From: Ahaetulla prasina
Taxonomy: Eukaryota; Chordata; Lepidosauria; Squamata; Colubridae
DNA: 64,000 nt
Assembly (NCBI RefSeq): GCF_028640845.1
Contig: NC_080540.1
Coordinates: 259,084,958 to 259,148,957, forward strand
Direction: 5' to 3'
Shown here: in pieces, positions 22,006 to 33,404 of the stretch
How the letters are laid out: the number at the start of each line of letters is the position of its first letter
Position numbering within the stretch: position 1 is the first letter of the stretch
Notes under the pieces: model-generated
Seen by the model: only the letters and a program-made list of their open reading frames with translations
Databases searched by the model: none
Told to the model about the DNA's origin: nothing
Made by a program: the position numbers and the translations under genes

Positions 22006-22674
22006 TGCTTTGGTTGACAATGTTCTGGTGTATGATGCACTATTTTTCCCAGGTGAGTGTTACAGACACAAGAATTTTAGTAATATGTATTGTAGATATT
22101 CTGCTGGCCTTACCAAATCAGGACCATGAAACTTCAGGTTTATTAGACAGCCCCAGAGAGATACAGAATGTTTCCTTGCTAAAGTGTAGTGGTCACTTAC
22201 ATTTATGCAACCTAAATATACCAGATTTGTATTTCAGTGGTCTGAATATTTATCCAGAGCTCTCTCCAATGAAAACAGAAAATTGTATTTCTCAAAAATC
22301 TTTGCTTCTGGTTTATGTCTCTAAAGCTTCCTTGGTATTAGAAAGAGGACAATAGAAAAGTAGGATGCTTAGATATATAAAAAATGTCCTATTTCCCTAT
22401 TGTTAAATTAATAGAAGGAAGAAGATAAGGGAAAAATGGAGAATGATGCTCACCATGCAACATTAAATGACGATAATAAACTATGGAACAAAGCAATGTA
22501 TACTGGAAGTGAAAAGATTTGCTCCCATGATCATATGGGTATCTATTTCAACCAAGGTCATCAGTATGACAATATGGCAGTATTAAGCCACTTCTTTGTG
22601 TCCCTCCGACCAAATTGCCACAATTTACTGGCAATTTGAAGGAGAAGGCAGAAAAATGTAGTCTGAAAGTAGCA
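22006..22674. other. Unassigned DNA
   Basis: The open frame 22002-22355 starts inside the MITE terminus and has no recognisable motif. I treat it as chance. Confidence 0.5.
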
Positions 22675-22912
22675 ATAGTAATTTCACTTAGACTTATATA
22701 CCACTTCACAGTGTTTTACAGCCCTCTCTAAGCAGTTTACAGAGTCATACTATTGCCCCCAACAATCTGGATCCTCATTTTACTGACTTCGGAAAGTTGA
22801 AAGGCTGAGTCAACCTTGAGCCAGTGAGACCCGAGCTGCCAAACCGCTGGCAGAAGTAGCCTGCAGTACTGCATTTAATCTGAGATGTACCCACTACAGC
22901 TCACCCTTCTCA
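22675..22912 (-). mobile_element. tRNA-derived SINE, second family
   Basis: On the minus strand: a decayed tRNA-like head (GAGCTGTAGTGGGTACAT), TGCAGTACTGCAGGCTACTT, GGCTCAAGGTTGACTCAGCC, AAAATGAGGATCCAGATTGT and a tail GTGGTATATAAGTCTAAGTG. It resembles a common squamate SINE whose tail has an L2/MIR-like ending. Confidence 0.75.
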
Positions 22913-24718
22913 AAAAAGTCATGTGCACGAGAATATTTCTTTCTTCTAAGCAAAGTGAGCTCAGCTAGTATGTCAGACCTTAAACCATATCTGAAAGCTG
23001 TATATTCAAGACTGAGTAATTTGACTTGGGCCATTTTACCTGTAGCAATATTTATTTGCAGCTCATTGCACTTGGCCTTGGGAGCATGAAATATATCTAC
23101 AAAAACAGCTTACATGAATACAGAATCTTACATTTTCACAAGCACAGTGATGCAGATAATTTTCTGAGCATTAACTATCTTGGCAAACGTTGCCAAGCCC
23201 CCTGTGCCAATAATTTAACAGTGATGCGGCCGAGTATGATTACATCCCTTTTATCTTTTAGCCTTCTGTGTTTTTTGGGCTGTGCAAAGCTTCGAAAGAA
23301 TGCTTCAGTTCAATGAAGCTTTGATTGGATCATCCTGCTGAAGCAGATTCACAAATCAAAATGGGGATCTACTTCAAAGCAGCAAACTGTATCATGTGGC
23401 TTTGATGTACTTTCTAACCTTTCAAACTTCATATTTGATGGATTTGCTGCCACTTCTGAAGTGGTTATAGACAATATTAAATGTCACAATTTCACTTTTC
23501 TACACAAGGAGAATTTTTATGGGATTGAAGGATGTGATGAGCTCTCTGATGGCGACATTATAGCCAACCAGTGAGTTTTTGTCACCTTAGACTTTCTATC
23601 ATATTTCTTTTGGAATAAAGAACCTTTGGAGTTCATTCATATGTTCACAGCTCAGCTTCTTTAATGAGGGCAGCCACAAAAGTCTCGATTTTGTTCATAA
23701 AGTTACATTTCTCTGCTGGTTTTGCTAATGTACCTGAGCATTCAGGTTATCTCTCATAATCTGCATATGGGTTCAAAAAGTGTACTTTCTTGGGATCAGA
23801 ATTGGGACTGTATCCCAGCAACAAAACTAGCATAAGTGCTGGCTAAAATGTTTAATCTTTTTAAATGACAGGTGATAGCAAGGCTGTGAATGCAAGTTCT
23901 TCCATGTTACCCTTTCTCTCTATGGTCTACCTATTTCTGATGTTTATATCTCACTGTACTAGCCTGCTTCTGTTGCCTCTTCTATTTGAATAATTAATTG
24001 ACACAGAATATTGTCAGAAAACCACAACGACACACCAAGTCTGGCCAATGATAAAGCTTCCTTTCTAGAAGGAGCAATTCTTATCAGTCAGCTGGATCTA
24101 TGCTTCTGGTGGCCCACCAAATTTAGAGCCCAGACGCAGCAAAGCCAGTCTAAAAATGTAAGTTGATTATCATTCTTGCAAGTCTAGACTGTAAAAAGTC
24201 AAGCTGAACCAATATACCCTACCTACCACTACCAAAGCCAATGATGAGTTGCTTTTCTAGGAGATGCCAAGCTTAGTCATTCTTCCTAGCACTCTAAACC
24301 AAAACTAACAAATTGGATGTCAAACCTTTTCAGAAAATAAATGTAAAATAATAACTTACTTTTAAGCACTTTTTAAAGCAGTTTTTTTTTAAAGGAATGT
24401 TGGGTTGGACGCCTGCTGGATCAATTCAATGCAATTTAGTTCAAAAATTGTTGTGATGTTGTTTCCTCATTTCTACTATAGTTGTCTTTAAAAGGGGGCA
24501 GGGGGAAATCTAAAGTTTACTGTGGTGAAACCCTTAACTATATCCATCTGAAATTAAGCAGCATTAAAAACTTATAAGAAGTCAACTATCATATTTGGCT
24601 AAAAAAAAGCAGTTGCCAGTGTTTGAAGCTCCTCCATTATAATATATAGACATTGATTGATCGATATTGATTGATTGCATTGCATTGCATTGAAACATAA
24701 AGCACCTTGGATTAAATC
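22913..24718. other. Unassigned DNA
   Basis: No gene or clear repeat, except that 23278-23410 opens GGGCTGTGCAAAGCTTC, like the start of the foldback at 53005, and has short internal inverted matches. The open frame at 23026-23316 is unsupported. Confidence 0.5.
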
Positions 24719-25407
24719 CAGGAGTAAAAGGCTCCTGGTTCGGACCAGATCATGCAATCCGGTAGCGATGGGAGCAGGTAGTTTGGAGAACCGGTAGCTA
24801 AAATCCCTGCCCCCCCCCACTGTCCATGCCTCGCTGTTCCTCTTCTCTGTCCCTGAAGCGCTCGGTGGTGATATAGCTGCAAACGGCCTTAAATGACTGC
24901 CGCGGCACTTCGAAGGGCCGTACTACAGCTGATCAGCGCTGTAGGCAGCTAGTAGACCGGTGCCTCTATTTTTAAAGAAGGTAGACTGGTACCTCTCAAT
25001 AAAAGGCAATTGGTAGACCGGGACCTCTATTTTTAAAGAAGGTAGACTGGTGCCTGCCAAAAAAAGGCACTTGATAGACCAGTGCCTCTCAGTAAAATGC
25101 AATTGGTAGACCGGGGCCTCTATTTTAAAGAAGGTAGACCGGGGCCTCAGTAAAAAGCAATTGGTAGACCGGGGCCTCTATTTTTAAAGAAGGTTGACTG
25201 GTACCTCTCAGTAAAACGCAATTGGTAGACTGAAGCCTCTATTTTTAAAGAAGGTAGACCAGTGCCTCCCAAGTTTTGTATACTTTATTATTTTTATTAT
25301 TTATTATTATTGACCATGCCCATTCAGTCACCTGATCACCAAGCCACTCCCACCAATTAAGCCACACCCACAGAACCGGTAGGGAAAATTTTTAGATTTC
25401 ACCCCTG
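24719..25407. mobile_element. hAT-type element carrying an internal minisatellite
   Basis: A 689-bp non-autonomous element with perfect 8-bp flanking duplications ATTAAATC (24711-24718, 25408-25415). Termini are CAGGAGTAAAAGGCT and AGATTTCACCCCTG. GAACCGGTAG motifs near both ends and the right-hand CCACACCCACAGAACCGG place it in the same family as 1411-1687 and 54621-54914. The middle is replaced by, or expanded into, an array of about 30-bp units (24952-25272). No coding capacity. Confidence 0.93.
24952..25272. repeat. Minisatellite of two alternating half-units, 61-bp period
   Basis: Unit A is about 29 bp (GTAGACCGG-GCCTCTATTTTTAAAGAAG) and unit B about 32 bp (GTAGACTGG-CCTCTCAGTAAAA-GCAATTG). 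They mostly alternate, in the order A B A B B A B A B A and a partial unit. Both start with GTAGAC, so the two unit types probably share an ancestor. Starts at 24952, 24981, 25013, 25042, 25074, 25106, 25134, 25164, 25193, 25225 and 25254. Confidence 0.93.
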
Positions 25408-25415
25408 ATTAAATC

Positions 25416-25950
25416 AATATACTCTTGAATCTCCAATTGGAAGTAGAAATGAATCATACTCTCTTTGAATCTTGAATTATCAAATAAAGCAGATTCACAC
25501 AGTTGTACAGTGCTTAGTTCTGCAGCAATCCACCACAAATAAGCTTCTGTAAATCTTTGATATCTCTTAGCATTGAAATGTGTAACAGTAATGTACACAA
25601 AAATGTGTTATATGATCTCTTCTAAATTATTTTGGGAAATGGAAAATATATCCATTACTGATGAGATTATATTTGCATGGTAGACCATAATCCTGATGTG
25701 GAAATGAGAATGCATTTGGTTCGGAGGTAAGCAACAAACTGTATTTGATCCTAACATAGGAAGTGGGCTAGAATGGAGTATTAATCCATTAAGCTCCATT
25801 TCTTGATGCTATTAATTCTTTTATGTGAACTGTTTGAGACGTATTATCCCCCAAGTCTACCTGACTAGAAAAAAACTAGAAAAAAAGCAATTCTTCCATG
25901 CCTTCTCAACTTCAGAAATTTATCTCCAATGCACTAGTAGAAACTACTCA
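25416..25950. other. Unassigned DNA
   Basis: No gene or named repeat. Short antisense-overlapping frames only. Confidence 0.5.
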
Positions 25951-25954
25951 ACAC

Positions 25955-26118
25955 CTACTTTGAAGTTGTGAATGCTCCAACACTGGAAATTTTTAAGAAA
26001 ATGTTGGATAACCATCTGACTGAGATGGTGTAGGGTTTCCTGCCTGGGCAGGGGGTTGGACTAGAAGGCCTCCAAGGTCCCTTCCAACTCTGTTGTTATG
26101 TTATGTTATGTTATGTTA
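25955..26118 (+). mobile_element. CR1 LINE 3' end with (TTATG)n tail
   Basis: GAATGCTCCAACACTGGAAA, GATGGTGTAGGGTTTCCTGC, GGACTAGAAGGCCTCCAAGG, CTTCCAACTCTGTTGTTATG, then five TTATG units. Same 3' end as 16700-16850. Confidence 0.92.
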
Positions 26119-26732
26119 CTCCAATTTTGTTTTGAATATGTCATGTATCAAATAACCAGAATTTTATGGGTCCAATTTTATGAATAACTGGACTAGTTGA
26201 AATTCCCAATATTTTATTTCTTTTGTTGTTTATTAGTAATTTTGATCTCATGGTTAGCCTCAGTAAAGCAGAACTGTTAATGTTCAAATTTAATGCAATG
26301 AGCATAGAATTTTCTGAATTGGCAATTTTGCCATTAATAGCACTTTCAAATTGATGAAAGAAGCATCTATAAATCAATTATAGATGAAAGAAAGTGGTCA
26401 AAAGGTTTGTTTGGCTCTCAAATCACACACAGACAAGGTGAAGGTAGTATTTAGTAAATGATGATTGGATGGACAATAATAACAGTTAATGTGTCTTGGG
26501 TTTTGCAAATCCACCCAATATTTCCCAAGGATCAATAGATGAACTAGTTAGCTTAGAAGGACTTTGTGTCTAGCCATAAACAAAAATAGCATGAAAAAAC
26601 ATTGAGCCAAGGGACTGCCTTTCAAAGTAAAAATGTAGAAGAAATCTAAAGTTACTGAATATATGAATCCAGTATATATCCAGTTGAAGAAATGAAAACT
26701 AAAGCTAAGAGCAACTGAATTACTATGTAGAC

Positions 26733-26842
26733 AATGTTTCTCAAACTTGGCAACCTTAAGATGCATGCACTTTGAGATACTAGCTAGGGAATTCTGGGAG
26801 TTAAAGTTCACATATCTTAAAGATGTCAGATTGAAGAAACAT
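26733..26842. mobile_element. Palindromic MITE, diverged copy
   Basis: CAATGTTTCTCAAACTTGGC ... GGAATTCTGGGAGTTAAAGT ... GAAGAAACATTAG. Same family as 2846-2966 and 8140-8274. Confidence 0.75.
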
Positions 26843-26853
26843 TAGTATAGAGC

Positions 26854-27361
26854 AGATGGCAACCTTTTTGCCATCGCGTGCCAAGAGGGGGGAGGGTCGC
26901 ACGCATGCGTGTCCACACCCATAATTCTATGCGTCCCACCCCACTCTCTCTGCCCGCTCTCCCTGCTCCCTACACGAGATGGCCCAGTACGCCCATTTTT
27001 CTCTCTCACCTGGCTCCTAGGAGTCTGGGGGAGGAAAAACGTCCTTCCCCACCCCCCGGAGGTCCTCTGGAGGCCGAAAACGGACCATTTGCCAACTTCT
27101 GGTGGGACCGGAAGGCCCATTTTTTGCTGTCCTCAGCCTTCAGGGCCACTCTAGGAGTCTGGAAAGGGCAAAAAATGGGCCTTCCCCACCACCCCCCGAG
27201 TCCCTCTGGAGGTAGGAAACAGCCTATTTCCCTACTTCTGGTGGCCCCAGAAAAATCAGCTGGCCAGCGCACACATGCACGCCAGAGCTGAGCTCACAAT
27301 CCCACTCACATGGCTACACGTGCCACCTGTGGCACACGTACCATAGGTTCACCATCACGGG
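26854..27361. mobile_element. hAT-type MITE with internal duplication, GC-rich
   Basis: A 508-bp element flanked by TATAGAGC / TCTAGAGC (7 of 8 match; 26846-26853, 27362-27369). The ends AGATGGCAACCTTTTTGCC and GGTTCACCATCACGGG are imperfect inverted repeats. Inside, a CTAGGAGTCTGG ... CTTCCCCACC ... TCTCTGGAGG ... ACTTCTGGTGG block occurs twice with a period near 136 bp. Open frames here (26878-27291 and others on both strands) come from GC-rich, stop-poor sequence and show no protein motif. Confidence 0.85.
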
Positions 27362-27369
27362 TCTAGAGC

Positions 27370-28320
27370 AAAAGAGGAGGAGGTCCAACATATATCAACT
27401 GAACTGGAAGAGTAATACATCTATCCAGAGAAAAGTAGCCAGAGTACAGTGCAGTACAGGCATAGGAAAATAAGGCTGAGGCTGCAGCAACAACAATAAA
27501 ACAAAGTTTCTCTGAAAGATTTCATAACTTTTCTCACTCCACGGTATAAGAGAACACAAAGATGGAGACTTCAAGAAGCAAGTCAAGTCTGTGTCATTCA
27601 TTCCTAGTTTGGTAAAAGCCAAAATGGCAGGATTATACAACAGTCGCTCAGAAAGAGGGAATGATATTTATTCTGTATTTAAAGAAATTGCCTATAAGGA
27701 GTTTCAGCTTGGTAATACTGCTCAGAATAGTTTAAGACCTTAATTTCTCAGCAAAGAAAGTCCTTGAGAGAGTTTGGAGTGTAACTAATTCAACTGTTAT
27801 ATACATATTAAATCCAGGATATGCTAGAAATGTTTCAAATATGGTTCATTTGTCGAAGGATAGTGCCTGCTTTTTACACCTATCCCTAATGAAGTGTTAT
27901 TCCAATCTGCACCTTAATAAAAACCTTTGGATAATATGGTAGAGAGTTGTCATAATTGTTTGAGGTGTGGCATCTGCCCTGATGAAGTGAAATCTTAAAA
28001 AGAAAACACCAGATGGTTCAGTATTTCACTTTTCCATATTCTGCCATTTTCGCAGCATATTTGAGCTGTCAAATTACCAATTATTATATAAAATGTGCAA
28101 AATGAATCACGAGTTAAATGTAGGAGTGTAAGGGTATGAAAAAGACATTTTTGGTTTTTGAATCAGTGGCCAATATGCTATTTCACTGACAATAAGTACA
28201 TACCCTAGCAGGATGAGTCAAAGCTTCAGTATCATAAACCTAATGTGGAAGACTTAAAGCTATATTTCATACCATAAGATTTGGGTATTATAATCATAGA
28301 ATGCTATGTATGATGTGCCG
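27370..28320. other. Unassigned DNA
   Basis: No gene or named repeat recognised. Confidence 0.5.
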
Positions 28321-28321
28321 T

Positions 28322-28380
28322 ATTGTACATACATACATACATACATACATACATACATACATACATACATACATACATAA
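28322..28380. repeat. (ACAT)n microsatellite
   Basis: About 14 ACAT units. Confidence 0.98.
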
Positions 28381-28541
28381 ATATTATTACCGTGGGTTCT
28401 CTATATATTTGAAAAATATTGAACAATTTGCTCTTTTATCCAAGGCTTTACTATGCACATGAATAGTTTCCTTGAGTGTAACATGTATGGTAAAGTAGAA
28501 GTAACTTAGGCAACATATTAGCTGTTTTCCTATGTAGTGCA

Positions 28542-28689
28542 AGGGTGTCAAATTCATGGCGGCATCACGTAATGTCACAGTGGCATCACATGATGTATTG
28601 GGACTTTTTTCCCCTTCACTAAACTGGCCGTGGGCGTGGTCAGCACATGACACATCTGGCCCATGGGCCACAGGTTGGACAGCATTGCT
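28542..28689. mobile_element. hAT-type MITE with perfect 8-bp target duplication
   Basis: AGGGTGTCAAATTCATGG at the left and GGCCACAGGTTGGACAGCAT at the right, bounded exactly by GTAGTGCA (28534-28541, 28690-28697). Internal CACATGATG/CATGACAC pieces; no coding capacity. Confidence 0.88.
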
Positions 28690-28792
28690 GTAGTGCAACA
28701 TAGTTAAGTAGCCACTGTTCAATGTCAGAATCTTGGATAACCAAATTAGAAAGGAATCCAAATGCAAGAATCCAAATTCATCCAATGCGAGT

Positions 28793-28920
28793 AGAAAAAT
28801 AGGACCACCTTTGGTGGAAAGATAACAATATTCCGTGCACCTTTGGCATTTAGTCATGCCAGCCACATGACCACAGAGACGTCTTTGGACAGCGCTGGCT
28901 CTTAGGCTTTGAAACAGGGA
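28793..28920 (+). mobile_element. SINE/BovB-tail fragment
   Basis: GTCATGCCAGCCACATGACC, GACGTCTTTGGACAGCGCTG and GGCTCTTAGGCTTTGAAACA parallel the 3' half of the SINE at 9894-10245, here on the plus strand and missing head and tail. Confidence 0.75.
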
Positions 28921-29930
28921 TTTATAGTAAAATTTGTTTCTAACTACACTTAATGTTGGGACTTAGATAAACTTTTAGTGTTTTATAGCCAGGATTAAAA
29001 GAAGAGACAATGAATAAATATATCCATATAAATGAATAAAGATAATATGTAGATAATATGCAACCCTTGATCCCTAAAAATACTTGGGAAATCTTGATGG
29101 AACTTTAAATGTAATACTAACAGAACAAACGTGATATTTTATGATGAGATCATTTGCAAATGAAGAGTAGTTGTTACACACCTATATGACTTCCCATTAG
29201 CAACACTCAGAGCCTGCTTTCTTTCACCCTGAAACATAATATCTGTCACATTTTATTACTTAATTGAAATACACATCAAGTGAGAGAGCTGCAATTATCT
29301 GCAGCTTGCAAAGCCTTTTTATGTGAAGAACATTCCATATTCTCTTTCCATTTCTGTGTTTATGTTCATTGTTCAATTTTTCAGGAACATGACTGAGCTT
29401 AGCTATCATAAAACTGCAGATACATTTTGTCCCTTTTTTTTAATGTGATAGGGTGGGAATTGCCAGTCCTTAGTCTGTCATTTCACCATCTTTAATACGG
29501 AGATGTCTTTTACCTAATTCAAGACTATTGAATTTAATAACTCTTTAAACTCATTTCTTCTTTAAGCACTAGAAAGATTCACATTTTTCTCTTCTTGTTT
29601 TTTATTTTAGATTTCTGCATGTGGTATTTAGATAAGATATTGTTGCATATCTAACCCATCTCCGTGGCTAAATGGGTGCCTAAATTCTCAGTGCAATATA
29701 ACTCACACTATTCTGCCCCATTGTCTGTATTATCTAAAACAAATAGCAACTAATTCTGTGGTTGGCAAAATTAGTCTGTAAGACTGATTTCTAACCAATG
29801 TGCCACTATAGGAAAAAGATCTAGCATAGATTTAAAAAAATAAAGGAAACTCTTCTTGTTTTTATTTTAGATTTCAGCTCAGCTAAATAGCCCTGCAACC
29901 AACTGCAATGGTGAAAAGAAAAATAAAATT
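28921..29930. other. Unassigned DNA
   Basis: No gene or named repeat. Includes the palindrome CATTTGCAAATG near 29152 and long stretches without simple sequence. Confidence 0.5.
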
Positions 29931-29934
29931 ATCT

Positions 29935-30025
29935 TAATTGACCTCCTCTGAACCACTCCACTGTATTCCTTTTGAGGGGTTGCAACCAGAACTGCACACA
30001 CCATTCCAGATTTATATGTGGGCTT
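29935..30025 (-). mobile_element. Possible CR1 coding fragment
   Basis: On the minus strand, GTGCAGTTCTGGTTGCAACC followed by CCTCAAAAGGAATACAGTGG resembles the 'QFW.P..KKD..TLE' part of CR1 reverse transcriptase (compare 16350-16400). Very short and mutated. Confidence 0.4.
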
Positions 30026-32339
30026 GTTGAATAATAAAGCAAACAAATTTAAATATGGCTTTATACCACTTATCTGTGAAGATATAAATTTATCCAACAG
30101 TCAGGGAGGCAAAGGAATTTCAAAATAGATTAATCTCAGCCACTATTTTAAATAATATAGCTGCACATACACATCTTTATTAAAAACCATATTTTTCTCT
30201 TTATGAAGAGGAACATCAAGATTCAAACTAAGCTTGCTAATCAGGATCCTTAAATTGTTTGATTGAACAACTTTGAAGGGTGTTACCTCATGATATTTGC
30301 CAGCATGTGCAATCAATAAGAATTTGTGGCCTTGTTTATAGATCTGAATGATTATCAGAAAAATATTTAAAAAAATTTGGCTCACATAAAGATGGCCATT
30401 TTTTTCTCTTTTTTTCCAAAATGTAAAAACATTGAAAACAACTCCAAGGCATTTGAATGATATAGCTTGGTTGATACAGTGTTCCTGAGAATGTCACTTC
30501 TTTGGTTTGGTTTTATCAATAAGGCCACTCTGCAATAAAAGACAAATTCTGTGGATCATTTTCTTGACCAGAGAGAAGTCAAGAAGACCATATTCAAAAT
30601 CTTGTTGCCCAACACAGAGGAATCAAACTTGCACCACACAGTATATACAACAATCAAAATTAATAGGTTCTGTAACACATGCTTGTTTCAGTTCTTTTCA
30701 AATCAATAAAAAGCAGAAAAGTACCACGTTGAACTCGCATTGTATGGTTCTCATGAATCCCCAATATAATTATTAGGTACCATTACTATTCTAGGAGTTT
30801 AACACATCAAAGCCAAGTTGTGAACTGGTACTTGACTCACGGGACAAGTCATATGTATTAACTATGCATGTATTTTTTATTTCAGTCTCTTCTAAAATGA
30901 AAGGCTTAACAAAAGAACTTTAACTCTTTTAATATCAAGGCGCTCAGTTCTTCCACAAGGGACACTTTCCCAAAGCCTACTACAACTAAGGCATCAAAGC
31001 AGAGACAGATGATGCAAGATGCTACAGAAGCTGCACTCCAGTCCTTATCAATTATAGCCAGTACGGCAACTGAGAAAAAATGATGGAAGTTGCGTTCTTG
31101 TGGTGCTGCAATCTGGTGAGTCATATACACTCCTCTACTAATCCATCAATTGCACTTCCTTTACTTCAAAAATCCAGAATGTATGAGAGACTAAGGAAAC
31201 ACGAATGTGCTGTGATATAATGTGCTTATATCGAAGCATTTTGAATACTTGAAAGTAAAGTTTGTCATGTTTCAGGCTTGTGGCATAGGACTTAATTTTT
31301 TTCTAATAAGACTTGTATTTAGGGATTCCCCCAATAATTCTGTTCTGTTTCTTAAAATTTGGATATCAAGTTAACTGGCATTCACTTTCTTAATTTGATA
31401 TCATTGGAAATAAATGTACTTATTTCTAAGCATTGTTCTCAAGCTAAATGAAAACTTACGTTAGGGCAATCGGACATTGCTCCTTATGTGTATCTAAAAA
31501 CAGAAGTACATTTTAAAACAGAAATCATGCATAAGCAAAATAAAAATATCAAAAAGAACATTTTCCTGGGCAGTTGGTGCTTCTTAACACAAGACTAAAT
31601 GACAGCTATTCTGTGTTGCAGTTCACAAATGCCATAAGGCATTAATATTAGATACTGGACAAATCTCATTAAGCCATTAGGTCCCAACAGGGGGTAATTA
31701 TATTTTTACCACAAGACAATAACCATTCTGAAGAAAAGAGAAGCACCCAGCTGGGTCTTCTGCCCTCCAGGCATCGTTACAGCTTGACAATCTCACCTGG
31801 GCAACTGTCAGGTTTCATTGCCCAATTAATTTACTTCCATAGATTGTTCAATAAAACACCTCCTACAGTAATTTCAAATGATTTAATGACAATATGTCAT
31901 TTGCATTAACACAATATATTGTGGGTTTTAAAATCTCATTTTTTTATTTTTATTTTTTTGTATAGCTGATCCATTTGCCTATATCACTGACTCTTGTTTC
32001 ATATTAAAAGTATAGAAGGCAATGTGATACTACAACGCATCAAGAAAATCTTCACATCTCTTTAATTTTCCACCTTCTAAATTAGTGCTGTATTTAATAT
32101 GAAATGTCATTAGTAGAAGTTAAACTTTCAGGTTTGGAAATCTGGAGTAAATATTCTTTGTATGATACACCCATATGTGCATACAATCCTACCATTCCTT
32201 TTTGTGCTAAGCAAAGCTATCGCAAAATTAAACAATGAGGTGTTAATTCAGTTAATTATATTTAAATTATCTTATTTACAAAATCTACTATAGTTAGAGT
32301 GTATAAAATAAATTAAGGCATGAGATAAGGAAAAGAAAA
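30026..32339. other. Long unassigned block, low in recognisable repeats
   Basis: I recognise no coding exon and no repeat family across 2.3 kb. The frames at 30507-30776 (+), 30143-30385 (-) and 30906-31130 (-) lack motifs. The stretch 31200-32330 is notably free of microsatellites and mobile elements. Confidence 0.5.
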
Positions 32340-32370
32340 TACAGTTAAATCTAGTTTGCTCTAGATTCAT

Positions 32371-32425
32371 TAGTGGCTTGGGGCTGAGTTATCTAAGCTC
32401 GTGTGGCTTGGGGCTGAGTTATATG
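32371..32425. repeat. Short tandem duplication
   Basis: GTGGCTTGGGGCTGAGTTAT occurs twice about 30 bp apart (32374 and 32402). Confidence 0.9.
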
Positions 32426-32429
32426 TGGA

Positions 32430-32620
32430 ATTACCTTTTTGCAAGAGCCTCAGTCATTCAGCTTGCTCTAGATCCAACTTGATCCTTTTTCCAAGAGTCT
32501 CAGTCATCCAACTTGATCTAGGGCATGCTGCAGCTAAAGAGTGTCAGTTGTCAGAGACTAGACGATTGGCTTTTTCTGCAGTGCCCCTGCTCTACGGAAC
32601 GTTCTCCCTTCAGAGATTAG
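32430..32620 (+). mobile_element. Possible L2-like LINE coding remnant
   Basis: RRLAFSAVPLLYGTFSLQRL-like coding with CTCAGTCATCCAACTTGATC repeats resembles a degraded 'FSV..P.LWN.LP' LINE C-terminus. Weak. Confidence 0.3.
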
Positions 32621-32626
32621 AATGCT

Positions 32627-32728
32627 GGGTCCTTGGTCTCTATGAGCTTGGTTGTTTTCTTGGAAACGTTTCATTACTCAAACTACATAAGATTATCAGC
32701 TCCAAGCTCAGGGAACACCAAGGACCCC
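32627..32728. repeat. Short foldback, possibly a PLE terminus
   Basis: GGGTCCTTGGTCTCTATGAG and CTCAGGGAACACCAAGGACC are inverted copies around TTCTTGGAAACGTTTCATTA. An inverted terminus around a 'GAAACGTTTC' motif also occurs in the PLE ends at 13.8 and 33.1 kb. Confidence 0.5.
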
Positions 32729-32832
32729 TCATATCAACCCTGAGTACAATTATTCTCTTTTAGAGATTAGAATGGCCCCAACTCTGTTAGCCTTTCATAA
32801 AAACTATGTTCCCGAGCCTGGAGCATTGAATG

Positions 32833-33002
32833 TAGGGGTGAAATTCAGTTGGTTCTATCCAGCTTGGGTGAACCAGTAGCAGCGGCTACAGGTGGCTCCA
32901 CCCACCCAGATGGACATCATGATGTCGCTTTTTGCAACAATTTTAAGCCTCTGCACATGCACAGAAGGCACAGCGGACGAAGGTAAGTGAATTTCACCCC
33001 TG
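32833..33002. mobile_element. hAT-type MITE (short form)
   Basis: TAGGGGTGAAATTCAG at the left is mirrored by GTGAATTTCACCCCTG at the right. Internal GTGAACCAGTAGCAGCGG, CTCCACCCACC and TGCACATGCACAGAAGGC match 59317-59476. Flanks ATTGAATG/ACTGAAGT are only a partial duplication. Confidence 0.85.
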
Positions 33003-33061
33003 ACTGAAGTCAAGGATCCCATTTCCTGGCTGTATTGCTAACAGGCCAAGTATCTCAAACA

Positions 33062-33238
33062 TATATATATGTAGGTCTTTGGTTATTCGGGTTTTCTCCC
33101 GCATAAAATTGGAAGTGTCTTGGTGACGTTTCGACAAAGTCTCATTCGTCATCTTCAGGCTGGTGTATACAATTTTGGTATACAATACCAATTTTACGCG
33201 AGAAAACCGAATAACCAAACACCTACATACAAACGCCC
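33062..33238 (-). mobile_element. PLE 3' end with a short inverted copy
   Basis: Minus-strand PLE terminus (GTAGGTCTTTGGTTATTCGG ... GACGTTTCGACAAAGTCTCA ... CATCTTCAGGCTGG), followed by an inverted piece (CCAATTTTACGCGAGAAAAC ... CAAACACCTACATAC). A miniature of the arm structure of PLE A. Confidence 0.88.
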
Positions 33239-33246
33239 GCGAAAAC

Positions 33247-33247
33247 A

Positions 33248-33346
<99 letters not shown>

Positions 33347-33347
33347 C

Positions 33348-33402
<55 letters not shown>
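33247..33402. repeat. Compound (ATT)n/(ATC ATT)n microsatellite
   Basis: About 150 bp: pure ATT units, then a block of TTATCA hexamers, then ATT units again. It is the 3' tail of the minus-strand L2 to its right. The long Ile or Leu frames over it are artefacts. Confidence 0.98.

Positions 33403-33404
<2 letters not shown>

Noticed and set aside
22002..22355. 117-residue frame that looks partly protein-like
   Set aside because: Its start lies in a MITE terminus, and I find no known domain, splice signal or homologous copy in the window.
23170..23195. Palindrome TTGGCAAACGTTGCCAA as a nuclear factor I site
   Set aside because: The spacer is seven bases rather than the five expected for that factor.
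24952..25272. Regular array that could be read as CRISPR-like repeats
   Set aside because: There are no unique spacers: both half-units are repeated with small changes, and the array lies inside a eukaryotic DNA transposon.
26878..27291. 137-residue proline-rich frame
   Set aside because: It is contained in a GC-rich hAT MITE with an internal duplication; frames are open on several phases at once.
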